From assembly GCF_002101595.1 (NCBI RefSeq), contig NZ_LQOM01000016.1, positions 1 to 64,000 of the forward strand: DNA of 64,000 bases, in the 5' to 3' direction. How positions within the stretch are numbered: position 1 is the stretch's first letter; every line of letters starts with the position of its first letter. Source of the DNA: Mycobacterium celatum (lineage in GTDB: Bacteria > Actinomycetota > Actinomycetes > Mycobacteriales > Mycobacteriaceae). The position numbers were made by a program, and so were the translations under genes. Under the pieces are notes generated by a model. It did no database searches. It was given only the letters and a program-made list of their open reading frames with translations, and was not told the origin of the DNA. Positions 26,374-34,029 of this stretch are shown here, one piece after another.

Positions 26374-28452
26374 ATGCCGGTGATCGCGGACGCCTTGCTT
26401 GCCGATCTCGATGAGGAGCAGCGCGAGGCCGTGCTGGCGCCCCGCGGACCGGTCTGCGTGCTGGCCGGCGCCGGGACCGGCAAGACCCGCACCATCACGC
26501 ACCGCATCGCCCAGCTGGTCGCCGCCGGCCACATCTCCGCCGGGCAGGTGCTGGCGGTGACGTTCACCCAGCGCGCGGCCGGCGAGATGCGCTCGCGGCT
26601 GCGGGCGCTCGGCATCGGCAATGTCCAGGCAATGACTTTCCACGCGGCCGCACACCGCCAACTGCGTTATTTCTGGCCGCGGGTCGTCGGCGACACCGGT
26701 TGGCAGCTGCTGGACACCAAGTTCGCCGTCGTCGCCCGCGCAGCCAACCGCGCCGGGCTGCAACTGGGCACCGACGACGTGCGGGATCTGGCCGGCGAAA
26801 TCGAGTGGGCCAAGGCGTCGTTGATCTCCCCGGAGCAGTACCCCGAGGCGGTCGCCCAGGCCGGTCGCGACATCCCGTTGGACGCCGCGCGGGTCGCCGC
26901 GGTGTACGGCGGCTACGAGTCGCTCAAGGCCCGCAGCGACGGCCCCGCGCTGCTCGACTTCGACGACCTGCTGTTGCACACCGCGGGCGCGATCGAAAAC
27001 GACACCGCCGTCGCCGAGGAATTCCGCGACCGGTACCGCTGCTTCGTCGTCGACGAATACCAGGACGTCACCCCGCTGCAGCAGCGGGTGCTCTCGGCGT
27101 GGCTCGGCGAGCGTGACGACCTGACCGTCGTCGGCGACGCCAACCAGACCATCTACTCGTTCACCGGCGCCAGCCCGCGCTACCTGCTCGACTTCTCCCG
27201 GCGGTTCCCGGAGGCCACCGTGGTGCGCCTCGAACGGGATTACCGCTCCACCCCGCAGGTGGTGTCGCTGGCCAACCGGGTGATCGCCGCCGCCCGCGGA
27301 CGGGTCGCCGGCAGCAAGCTGCACCTCGTCGGCCAGCGCGATCCGGGCCCGGTGCCGTCGTTTCACGAGCATCCCGACGAGGTCGCCGAGGCCGCCGCAG
27401 TGGCCAAGGCCATCGCGAAGCTCGTCGCAGCGGGCACTGCGCCGGCGGAGATCGCGGTGCTCTACCGGATCAACGCCCAGTCCGAGGTGTACGAGGAGGC
27501 GCTGACCGAGGCCGGCATTCCCTATCAGGTGCGCGGCGGCGAGGGGTTTTTCAGCCGTCAGGAGATCCGCCAGGCGCTGCTGGTGTTGCAGCGCGCGGCA
27601 AACCAGGGCGTCGAGGGCGATCTGCCGGACGTGGTGCGCGGGCTGCTCGAACCGCTGGGGTTGACGGCGCAGCCGCCGGCGGGCACCCGGGCCCGCGAGC
27701 GCTGGGAGGCGCTGAGCTCCTTGGCCGAACTGGTCGACGAGGAGGTGGCGCACCGCCCGCAACTGCACCTGCCCGGGTTGCTGGCCGAGCTGCGAATGCG
27801 CGCCGACGCCCGTCACCCGCCGGTGGTGCAGGGTGTCACCCTGGCGTCGCTGCACGCCGCCAAGGGGTTGGAGTGGGACGCAGTGTTTCTGGTCGGCCTG
27901 GCCGACGGCACGCTGCCGATCAGCCACGCGTTGGCGCACGGTGCCGACAGTGAACCCGTGGAGGAAGAGCGGCGGCTGCTTTACGTCGGAATCACCAGGG
28001 CGCGTGTGCATTTGGCCCTCAGCTGGGCGTTGTCGCGGACGCCGGGCGGGCGGCAGAGCCGCAAGCCGTCACGGTTTCTCAACGGGATCGCCCCGCAGAC
28101 GCAGTCCGACCCGACACCCAGTAAGCCGCGGCGCAACCGCGGCGCCGCATCGCGTTGCCGCATTTGCAACAAGGCGCTGACCACGCCGGCGGCCATCATG
28201 TTGCGCCGCTGCGAAACGTGCGCCGCCGACATCGACGACGAGTTGTTGCTGCGGCTCAAGGACTGGCGGCTGCGCACCGCCAAGGAGCTCAACGTGCCCG
28301 CCTACGTCGTGTTCAGCGACAACACGCTGATCGCGATCGCGGAGACGCTGCCCGCCGACGACGCTGCGCTGGTCGCGATCCCCGGTATCGGTGCCCGCAA
28401 GCTCGAGCAGTTCGGGCCGGACGTGTTGGAGCTGGTCCGCAGCCGGGGCTAA
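26374..28452 (+). CDS. uvrD2: DNA helicase UvrD2
   Basis: This 692-residue SF1 helicase has Walker A G-A-G-T-G-K-T at about 31-37, D-E-Y-Q-D near 227, L-H-A-A-K-G-L-E-W, and L-Y-V-G-I-T-R-A. A tetracysteine module (C-R-I-C and C-E-T-C near 592-612) and a C-terminal HRDC domain ([11 protein letters not shown]) complete the layout, which is unique to mycobacterial UvrD2. UvrD2 is essential in M. tuberculosis. Start 26374 aligns with the recalled homologue; an ATG nine bases upstream is possible. Confidence 0.94.
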   Translation: MPVIADALLADLDEEQREAVLAPRGPVCVLAGAGTGKTRTITHRIAQLVAAGHISAGQVLAVTFTQRAAGEMRSRLRALGIGNVQAMTFHAAAHRQLRYFWPRVVGDTGWQLLDTKFAVVARAANRAGLQLGTDDVRDLAGEIEWAKASLISPEQYPEAVAQAGRDIPLDAARVAAVYGGYESLKARSDGPALLDFDDLLLHTAGAIENDTAVAEEFRDRYRCFVVDEYQDVTPLQQRVLSAWLGERDDLTVVGDANQTIYSFTGASPRYLLDFSRRFPEATVVRLERDYRSTPQVVSLANRVIAAARGRVAGSKLHLVGQRDPGPVPSFHEHPDEVAEAAAVAKAIAKLVAAGTAPAEIAVLYRINAQSEVYEEALTEAGIPYQVRGGEGFFSRQEIRQALLVLQRAANQGVEGDLPDVVRGLLEPLGLTAQPPAGTRARERWEALSSLAELVDEEVAHRPQLHLPGLLAELRMRADARHPPVVQGVTLASLHAAKGLEWDAVFLVGLADGTLPISHALAHGADSEPVEEERRLLYVGITRARVHLALSWALSRTPGGRQSRKPSRFLNGIAPQTQSDPTPSKPRRNRGAASRCRICNKALTTPAAIMLRRCETCAADIDDELLLRLKDWRLRTAKELNVPAYVVFSDNTLIAIAETLPADDAALVAIPGIGARKLEQFGPDVLELVRSRG

Positions 28453-28457
28453 ACCCC

Positions 28458-28502
28458 GTGGCGATCGCAAGCGCGGCGAAGCCGGGCGCAGCGGGTCGCC
28501 AC
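28458..28502 (+). repeat. 45-bp dispersed repeat, family A, copy 4
   Basis: This is the best-preserved copy, starting 5 bp after the uvrD2 stop and ending just before the whiB7 promoter. Ends GTGGCGATCGCAAGCG and AGCGGGTCGCCAC are inverted over the first and last seven bases. It probably separates uvrD2 transcription from whiB7. Confidence 0.78.
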
Positions 28503-28514
28503 AAAACCCCAGCT

Positions 28515-28556
28515 CAGAAAATCGTTTGCCCCGCCGGCCTGCTACCGTTTAGCCTG
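28515..28556 (+). promoter_or_regulatory. Probable whiB7 promoter
   Basis: AT-rich CAGAAAATCG next to a TTTGCC -35-like element stands out from the GC-rich surroundings. It is followed by TACCGT and TAGCCT, both fitting the TANNNT -10 pattern. WhiB7 is known to autoactivate from promoters with an AT-rich patch beside the -35. Which -10 is used cannot be decided from sequence. Confidence 0.5.
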
Positions 28557-28599
28557 GAACCGCAATTCTTACGGCAGCGCACGGAAGGAGGGAGCCACG

Positions 28600-28743
28600 A
28601 TGATCACCATGAACGCATTCGGCGTAGGCCTGGCCGGCTGGGCTCGTAAGACTGGCTCCCGCCATGTCGCGCATGCCGCTGCGGCGGCCGCATCGGCGGC
28701 GCTACCAACGCGTCCGTGGATCGGGGCTCCACCTAGGTTCTAG
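28600..28743 (+). CDS. whiB7 leader peptide (uORF)
   Basis: This 47-codon reading frame begins at ATG 28600 behind a strong GGAAGGAGGG ribosome site. It runs through an Ala-rich stretch (A-H-A-A-A-A-A-A-S-A-A) to R-P-W-I-G-A-P-P-R-F and TAG at 28741. It ends 127 bp before whiB7. Ribosome stalling on a leader peptide is the known trigger that lets mycobacterial whiB7 transcription pass an attenuator under ribosome-targeting antibiotics. The stop sits inside a hairpin (GGGGCT 28723 with AGCCCC 28749), upstream of the terminator stem, as expected for attenuation. Confidence 0.8.
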   Translation: MITMNAFGVGLAGWARKTGSRHVAHAAAAAASAALPTRPWIGAPPRF

Positions 28744-28758
28744 GGAATAGCCCCTCAA

Positions 28759-28797
28759 TGGCCACGGACTCGAAACAAGATCCGTGGCCACAGTTTT
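28759..28797 (+). terminator. whiB7 attenuator terminator
   Basis: Perfect 10-bp stem TGGCCACGGA (28759-28768) with TCCGTGGCCA (28781-28790), 12-nt loop, then CAGTTTT. This is a textbook intrinsic terminator placed 74 bp before whiB7 and just after the leader peptide. Under normal translation it should abort the transcript. Confidence 0.85.
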
Positions 28798-28870
28798 CGG
28801 GTCGGCAACCTGCCACCTGGTCCGGATCTTCCAAAGACCGCAACCAGACCAGGAAGCAGGTGACCAGGAC

Positions 28871-29140
28871 ATGTCGAGACAGACGGTCCGCGACGAAATG
28901 CTGCCGGAATTGCCGTGTCACGTCGGCGATCCCGACCTGTGGTTCGCCGACAGTCCCGACGACTTGGAGCGCGCCAAGGCTCTGTGCGCCGACTGCCCGA
29001 TTCGCACCCAGTGCCTGGCTGCGGCGCTGGAACGCGGCGAGCCGTGGGGTGTGTGGGGCGGCGAAATCCTGGACCGCGGTTCGATTGTCAGCCGCAAGCG
29101 GCCCCGCGGCCGTCCGCGCAAGGACGCCGTCGCTGCCTAA
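28871..29140 (+). CDS. whiB7: WhiB7 antibiotic-resistance regulator
   Basis: This 89-residue WhiB protein has cluster cysteines C16, C39, C42 and C48 (D-L-W-F-A-D between), G-V-W-G-G, and a C-terminal AT-hook R-G-R-P-R-K. The AT-hook is diagnostic of WhiB7, which with the primary sigma factor activates macrolide, aminoglycoside and tetracycline resistance genes. Start ATG 28871 gives the recalled homologue length; a longer frame upstream would run through the terminator. Regulation is by the upstream leader and attenuator. It converges with the ABC1-kinase gene. Confidence 0.95.
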   Translation: MSRQTVRDEMLPELPCHVGDPDLWFADSPDDLERAKALCADCPIRTQCLAAALERGEPWGVWGGEILDRGSIVSRKRPRGRPRKDAVAA

Positions 29141-29142
29141 CA

Positions 29143-29205
29143 CCACGAAAGTGCAACTGCCGACGCGTTTGTCGAGTGACAACGTCGGCTGTTGCACCCT
29201 CGCGG
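29143..29205. repeat. 63-bp palindromic element, family B, copy 2
   Basis: Arms at 29143-29165 and about 29183-29205 pair over about 19 of 23 positions. It lies between the stops of the convergent whiB7 and ABC1-kinase genes. It shares GAAAGTGCAACTG with the 14074 copy. Confidence 0.7.
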
Positions 29206-29209
29206 CGGT

Positions 29210-30553
29210 TTAAACAACAGCGGCGTCGGGTTCGGCGAAGCCGGGCACCAGCTCCTCCGACAGCGCCTTGATCGGCACATGCGCATCGAGCTGGCACAGG
29301 ATGGCCGTCGTCGACGCGATCACCCGCATCGGAATGGCCAACTTGGGCGGCAGGTCCATTTGGCGCACAGTCTTGATCTGGGTGACCGAGCGGTCGATCT
29401 GCTTCCCGGCCATCCTCTGGAGCCATTTGCGGGTGTAGTGGAACACCTCGACCTCGACCGGTTCCACGTACTGGCGCAGCATCTCGTCGATGTCGCGCAC
29501 CGACACCTGCTGACCCTTTTGGATCAGGCCGGCCTTCTCCATCGTCGGCAGCAGCAGGTCGTAGTTCTTCTCGCGGGCCAGCCGAATCGTCATCCCCAGC
29601 TCGATCGGCAAACCGCCGGGCAGCGGCGCCACCGCGCCGAAGTCGATGACACCCATGCGGTCATCGGCCAGCAGCATGAAATTGCCGGGATGGGCGTCGC
29701 CGTGCATCATCTCCAGCCGCCGCGGCGCGCCGAGGGTCAGCTCCATCAGCCGGGTGCCCATGATGTCGCGTTGCTCGACGGTGCCGCTGCGGATGATCTC
29801 CGACATCGGGATCCCGTCGATCCACTCCTGGATCACTACCTTGGGGGCGCTCGCGACGATGTGAGGCACCACGAAGTGCGGGTCGTCGGCGTAGGCCTTG
29901 GCGAACGCGCGCTGGTTATCGGCCTCCAGCCGGTAGTCCAGCTCCATCTCGGTCCGTTCGATCAGCTCGTCGACCACGCCCTGGACGTCGGCGCCGGGTG
30001 CGAGCTGCTTGAGCACGCCGACCATGCGCTGCATGGTCTTGAGGTCGGCGCGCAGCGCCTCGTCGGCACCCGGGTACTGAATCTTGACCGCAACCTCGCG
30101 GCCGTCGTGCCACACCGCCTTGTGGACCTGCCCGATGCTGGCCGACGCAACCGGGGTGTCGTCGAAGTCGACGAACCGGGAGCGCCACTTGGTGCCGAGC
30201 TGGGCGTCGAGCACCCGGTGCACCTTGTGTGCCGCCAGCGGCGGCGCATCCTTTTGCAGCTTGGTCAGCGCTTCCCGGTAGGGCTCGCCGAACTCCTCGG
30301 GGATGGCGGCCTCCATCACCGACAGCGCCTGGCCGACCTTCATCGCGCCGCCCTTGAGCTCGCCGAGGACGGTGAACAGCTGATGGGCCGCCTTTTCCAT
30401 CAGCTCGGCGTTGACTTCGTCCCTGGACTTGCCGGTCAGTCGCTTGCCGAAGCCGAGCGCTGTGCGGCCGGCGATGTTCACCGACAGGCCGGCCAACTTC
30501 GCGTTGCGCGCCGCGCGGCCCCGCTTGATGTCTGTCACATACCCATCATCCAT
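29210..30553 (-). CDS. ABC1/UbiB-type atypical kinase (Rv3197-like)
   Basis: This 447-residue ABC1 protein, the same length as recalled M. tuberculosis Rv3197, carries the K-x-G-Q motif (M-K-V-G-Q-A-L-S), the Ala-rich loop A-S-I-G-Q-V-H, catalytic lysine in V-A-V-K-I-Q-Y-P-G, catalytic loop G-D-A-H-P-G-N and metal-binding V-I-D-F-G-A. UbiB-family members bind ATP and prenyl-lipid ligands. Rv3197 has been reported as a macrolide-binding WhiB7-regulon protein, and its position opposite whiB7 fits. ATG 30553 begins M-D-D-G-Y. It overlaps nothing at its start but lies just before the Rv3196-like stop. Confidence 0.9.
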   Translation of the reverse strand: MDDGYVTDIKRGRAARNAKLAGLSVNIAGRTALGFGKRLTGKSRDEVNAELMEKAAHQLFTVLGELKGGAMKVGQALSVMEAAIPEEFGEPYREALTKLQKDAPPLAAHKVHRVLDAQLGTKWRSRFVDFDDTPVASASIGQVHKAVWHDGREVAVKIQYPGADEALRADLKTMQRMVGVLKQLAPGADVQGVVDELIERTEMELDYRLEADNQRAFAKAYADDPHFVVPHIVASAPKVVIQEWIDGIPMSEIIRSGTVEQRDIMGTRLMELTLGAPRRLEMMHGDAHPGNFMLLADDRMGVIDFGAVAPLPGGLPIELGMTIRLAREKNYDLLLPTMEKAGLIQKGQQVSVRDIDEMLRQYVEPVEVEVFHYTRKWLQRMAGKQIDRSVTQIKTVRQMDLPPKLAIPMRVIASTTAILCQLDAHVPIKALSEELVPGFAEPDAAVV

Positions 30554-30596
30554 GACTGCCCGACCGTCGCCCGCATCGAGTTGGCAACGCGCGATG

Positions 30597-31436
30597 TCAA
30601 CAAAAACACAGTGGGTGGCGCGGCCACTGCCGCGCCACAATCGAGCCGGCATGAACGTCGAATTCGAGGGTGGCATTCAACGCGGTGGGCGGCCCCGGAT
30701 CGCGTGCTGTGTCTCCGCCGCGCACCGCTCCGATCACCCGGTTGACCTGGCTGAGCGCCAGCGCCGCCGTCGCCAGCAGCGTCGCCCGGTCGGCGGTGCC
30801 GACGGCGTCGCGCAGTTGCGCGGCGACGGCGGGCCAGGCCGCGTCGCGGTCCCGGCGGTGCAAATCGGCGCACCCCAAACAGCTGGTCACCCCGGGGATA
30901 ACCAGCGGCCCGACCAGCCCCGCGCCGTCGCGCACCCGGACGGGGAGATGTGCGACGCGCTGGCTGTGCAGTTCACGCACCATCCGCGGGTCGGCCACTA
31001 GGTAGTCCGACAAGATCACCAGGTCGGTGCCGGTGTGGGTCACCACGGCATGCGGCTGGCTGCTGTGCTTGATCCGGGCACCCGAGCAGCGCAGCGCCCC
31101 GAGCAGCAGATCCGACAGCGGTCCGCGGCCATGGACCCGGATCGACGCCGACCGGCCGGGCCGCGGGCGACTGCGGGCGGCGACGCCGGCGTCGACCAAT
31201 TGCGCGACGAGATCGTCGAGGTCCTGCGCGGACACCGCGTCCGCGCGCCGGTGCAGCTCGCTGATGGGCACCGGCGACTGCATGCCGCGCAGCAGCGCGG
31301 CCAGCTTGACGGCGGTCAGGCCACGTGGCGGCTGGACCAGCACGGCGCGGCGCGGATCCCAGCCCACCTGCACCGCGCCATCGGGGCGTACCAGCACCGG
31401 CATCGCCGGATCAAGCGCGTACAGCGTGCTCGGCAC
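30597..31436 (-). CDS. ThiF-like / TOMM leader-binding-type protein (Rv3196-like)
   Basis: This 279-residue protein has a winged-helix-like N-terminus (A-V-S-A-Q-D-L-D-D-L-V-A-Q-L). Its C-terminal part has L-V-I-P-G-V-T-S-C-L-G-C-A-D-L-H-R-R-D-R-D, a pattern typical of the leader-peptide-binding E1-like proteins of thiazole/oxazole-modified peptide clusters. No YcaO, dehydrogenase or precursor peptide gene is adjacent, so it is an orphan. It ends in C-F-C. It is conserved in this locus in mycobacteria as recalled, but its function is unknown. Confidence 0.68.
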   Translation of the reverse strand: MPSTLYALDPAMPVLVRPDGAVQVGWDPRRAVLVQPPRGLTAVKLAALLRGMQSPVPISELHRRADAVSAQDLDDLVAQLVDAGVAARSRPRPGRSASIRVHGRGPLSDLLLGALRCSGARIKHSSQPHAVVTHTGTDLVILSDYLVADPRMVRELHSQRVAHLPVRVRDGAGLVGPLVIPGVTSCLGCADLHRRDRDAAWPAVAAQLRDAVGTADRATLLATAALALSQVNRVIGAVRGGDTARDPGPPTALNATLEFDVHAGSIVARQWPRHPLCFC

Positions 31437-31472
31437 GGTCGCGACTGTGCCACGTCGGGCGCGACGCTCCGC

Positions 31473-32819
31473 TCAGCTATCCACAGAGCCGTCGGGGCCG
31501 GGGTCGACGCCGCGCTCGAACTCGGCGATCGCCTCGTCGATGCCGCTGGTGTCGCCGCCGATGACCCGGTCGATGAAGCCGGCGGGCTCGTCGAGGTCCT
31601 CGGCCTCCGGCAGCAGATCGGGGTGCTGCCACACCGCGTCGCGGGCGTCCACGCCGGCGGCCTGGGTGAGGCGCTCCCACAGCACCGCGGCTTCCCGCAG
31701 TTTGCGCGGACGAAGTTCCAAACCGACCAGCGTCGCGAACGTCTGCTCGGCGGGTCCGCCGGTGGCCCGGCGCCGGCGCAGCGTCTCGGCCAGTGCGGCC
31801 GCACCCGGGATGCGATCGCCCAGTGCGGCGGTCACCACGGTATGTACCCACCCCTCGATCAACGCCAGCAGTGTCTCGAGCCGTTCGAGTGCCTGGGTCT
31901 GCTCGGGTGTCGCCTTGGGCTCGAACACGCCCTGCGTCAACAGGTCTTCCACCGCCGACGGATCGGTCAGCGACGCCGGGTTGAAATCCCTTGCCAGCTC
32001 CTCGATTCCGGCCATGTCGATCTTCATGCCGTTGGCGTAGGCCTCCACGGCGCCGAGCAGCTGACTGGACAACCACGGCACATGGCTGAACAGCCGGTGG
32101 TGGGCGGCCTCGCGGGCCGCCAGGTATGTCACGATCTCACTGCGCGGCTGCTCCAGCCCGTCGGCGAAGGATTCCACCGCGTCCGGCAGCAGTGCCGCAA
32201 TTCCCTTGGGGCCCAACGGCAATCCGATGTCGGTGGACGTCAGCACCTCGCGGGACAGCCGGCCCAACGCTTGGCCGAGCTGCGAGCCGAACGCCATCCC
32301 ACCCATTTGCGACATCATCGCCAGCAGCGGGCCGGCCATGTTCTTGGCCTCTTCGGGTAGCGCTGCCGCCCACACGGTGGCAATCTGCTGAGCCATCGGA
32401 TCGCACAACCGTTTCCAGGTTTCCAGCGTGTTGTCCACCCAGTCGGTGGGGCTCCAGGCGACGGCCTTGGTGGTGCCGGCCGGTAGTGCGGTCGCCCCGT
32501 CCAGCCAGGTTTCGGCGAGGTGCACGGCATCGCTGATCGCCGATCGGGTGGCGGCCGGGATCGGCGGCACGAAACCGATCGAACTGGATGCCAGCTGACG
32601 CGCCAGTTCGTAGTTCACCGGGCCGGAGGCCTTCCCGGACGCCATCACTGTTCCGGCGCCGCTGAACATCTGCCCGAGACGGGTGAAGATCTGGCCCAGG
32701 TCGGCCATATCGAAATTGCCGCCCATCCCGAACGGGTCGGTGGAGCCCGAGTCGTCTTTGCCCGGCTTGTCGCGCTCGGGGTCGTCGCCGGCGGAGAAGC
32801 CGAAAGGCGGGTCAGCCAT
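31473..32819 (-). CDS. DUF2342 putative zinc-dependent hydrolase (Rv3195-like)
   Basis: This protein of about 448 residues has a Gly/Asp-rich N-terminus and a helical core typical of the DUF2342 family, annotated as zinc-dependent metalloproteases or F420-biosynthesis-associated. I do not see a canonical HExxH; the nearest candidate is R-E-A-A-H-H-R-L-F near residue 230. Start ATG 32819 (M-A-D-P-P-F) was chosen; an ATG 18 bp upstream is equally open. It is in the same direction as Rv3196-like and divergent from the PDZ protease gene. Confidence 0.75.
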   Translation of the reverse strand: MADPPFGFSAGDDPERDKPGKDDSGSTDPFGMGGNFDMADLGQIFTRLGQMFSGAGTVMASGKASGPVNYELARQLASSSIGFVPPIPAATRSAISDAVHLAETWLDGATALPAGTTKAVAWSPTDWVDNTLETWKRLCDPMAQQIATVWAAALPEEAKNMAGPLLAMMSQMGGMAFGSQLGQALGRLSREVLTSTDIGLPLGPKGIAALLPDAVESFADGLEQPRSEIVTYLAAREAAHHRLFSHVPWLSSQLLGAVEAYANGMKIDMAGIEELARDFNPASLTDPSAVEDLLTQGVFEPKATPEQTQALERLETLLALIEGWVHTVVTAALGDRIPGAAALAETLRRRRATGGPAEQTFATLVGLELRPRKLREAAVLWERLTQAAGVDARDAVWQHPDLLPEAEDLDEPAGFIDRVIGGDTSGIDEAIAEFERGVDPGPDGSVDS

Positions 32820-32889
32820 ACCCCCAACGGTACTCATCGCCGAACCGCCGCGAGCGATCCGCCGTCACGCTGACAGTGAACGGCACCTG

Positions 32890-32931
32890 GTAGCGATCGC
32901 CGGCGCGGCAAAGGGCGGAGCGGGTCGCCAC
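32890..32931 (+). repeat. Dispersed repeat, family A, copy 5 (shorter)
   Basis: This diverged 42-bp copy with TAGCGATCGCCGGCGCGGCA and GAGCGGGTCGCCAC lies in the divergent intergenic region 24 bp before the PDZ-protease start. It is the only copy upstream of both neighbouring genes. Confidence 0.6.
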
Positions 32932-32954
32932 CACGACAGCCTAGGGTAGGCGAC

Positions 32955-33977
32955 GTGAACAGGCGGATTCTGACGCTGATCGTCGCGCTGGTGCCGATTG
33001 TGGCGTTCGGCGTGCTGCTGGCGGTGGCGACGGTGCCCTACGTGTCACTGGGTCCAGGTCCGACGTTTGACACGCTCGGTGAGGTCGACGGCAAACAGGT
33101 GGTCGACATCGAGGGCACTCAGACGCATCCCACGACCGGTCACCTGAACATGACGACGGTGTCGCAGCGCGACGGCCTGAGCCTGGGGGAGGCGCTGACG
33201 CTGTGGCTGTCCGGGCAGGAGCAGCTGGTGCCGCGTGACCTGGTTTACCCGCCGGGCAAGTCGCGTGACGAAGTCGACAAGGCCAACAACGCGGATTTTC
33301 GGCAGTCCGAGGACAGCGCCGAGTACGCCGCCCTCGGGTATCTGAAGTACCCGCAGGCGGTGACCGTTGCCGCGGTGAGCGACCCGGGACCGTCGAAGGG
33401 CAAGCTGCAGGACGGCGATGCGCTCGACGCGGTCGACGGCACACCGGTGGCCAACGTTGAGCAGTTCACGTCGCTGCTGAAGAAAACCAAGCCCGGCCAG
33501 TCGGTCACCATCGACTTCCGGCGCAAGAACGCCCCGCCCGGCACTGCGCGGATCACGTTAGGCGCCAACCCCGATCGGGGCTACGGCTTTTTGGGGGTGT
33601 CGGTGTTGGACGCGCCGTGGGCGCCGTTCGCCATCGACTTCAACCTCGCCAACGTCGGCGGCCCCTCCGCGGGGCTGATGTTCAGCCTCGCCGTCGTCGA
33701 CAAACTCACCACCGGCGATTTGGCCGGCTCGAAGTTCGTCGCGGGCACCGGCACCATCACCGCCGAGGGCAAGGTGGGCCCCATCGGCGGCATCGTGCAC
33801 AAGATGAGTGCCGCCCGCGCGGCCGGGGCCACGGTGTTTTTGGTGCCGGCCAAGAACTGCTACGAGGCAAGCTCGGACAAGCTGCCCGGACTGCAGCTGG
33901 TGAAGGTCGAGAACCTCGGGCAGGCGGTGGATGCGCTGCACGCGGTGACGTCGGGTGGGCAGCCGCCGAGTTGCTGA
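32955..33977 (+). CDS. PDZ and Lon-type (S16) membrane protease (YlbL-like)
   Basis: This 340-residue protein has an N-terminal membrane anchor (about 5-26), a PDZ domain (about 135-200, L-Q-D-G-D-A-L-D-A-V-D-G), and a C-terminal Lon proteolytic domain with catalytic serine in G-G-P-S-A-G-L and lysine in G-G-I-V-H-K. The protease domain is outside or at the membrane face. It matches Rv3194c. The substrate is unknown. It precedes the UPF0182 gene by 52 bp and the two are likely cotranscribed. Confidence 0.9.
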   Translation: MNRRILTLIVALVPIVAFGVLLAVATVPYVSLGPGPTFDTLGEVDGKQVVDIEGTQTHPTTGHLNMTTVSQRDGLSLGEALTLWLSGQEQLVPRDLVYPPGKSRDEVDKANNADFRQSEDSAEYAALGYLKYPQAVTVAAVSDPGPSKGKLQDGDALDAVDGTPVANVEQFTSLLKKTKPGQSVTIDFRRKNAPPGTARITLGANPDRGYGFLGVSVLDAPWAPFAIDFNLANVGGPSAGLMFSLAVVDKLTTGDLAGSKFVAGTGTITAEGKVGPIGGIVHKMSAARAAGATVFLVPAKNCYEASSDKLPGLQLVKVENLGQAVDALHAVTSGGQPPSC

Positions 33978-34029
33978 AACCCTGCGTACAGTTGTGACCG
34001 TCGATACAAACGGCCAGGGAGCGTAAGTA

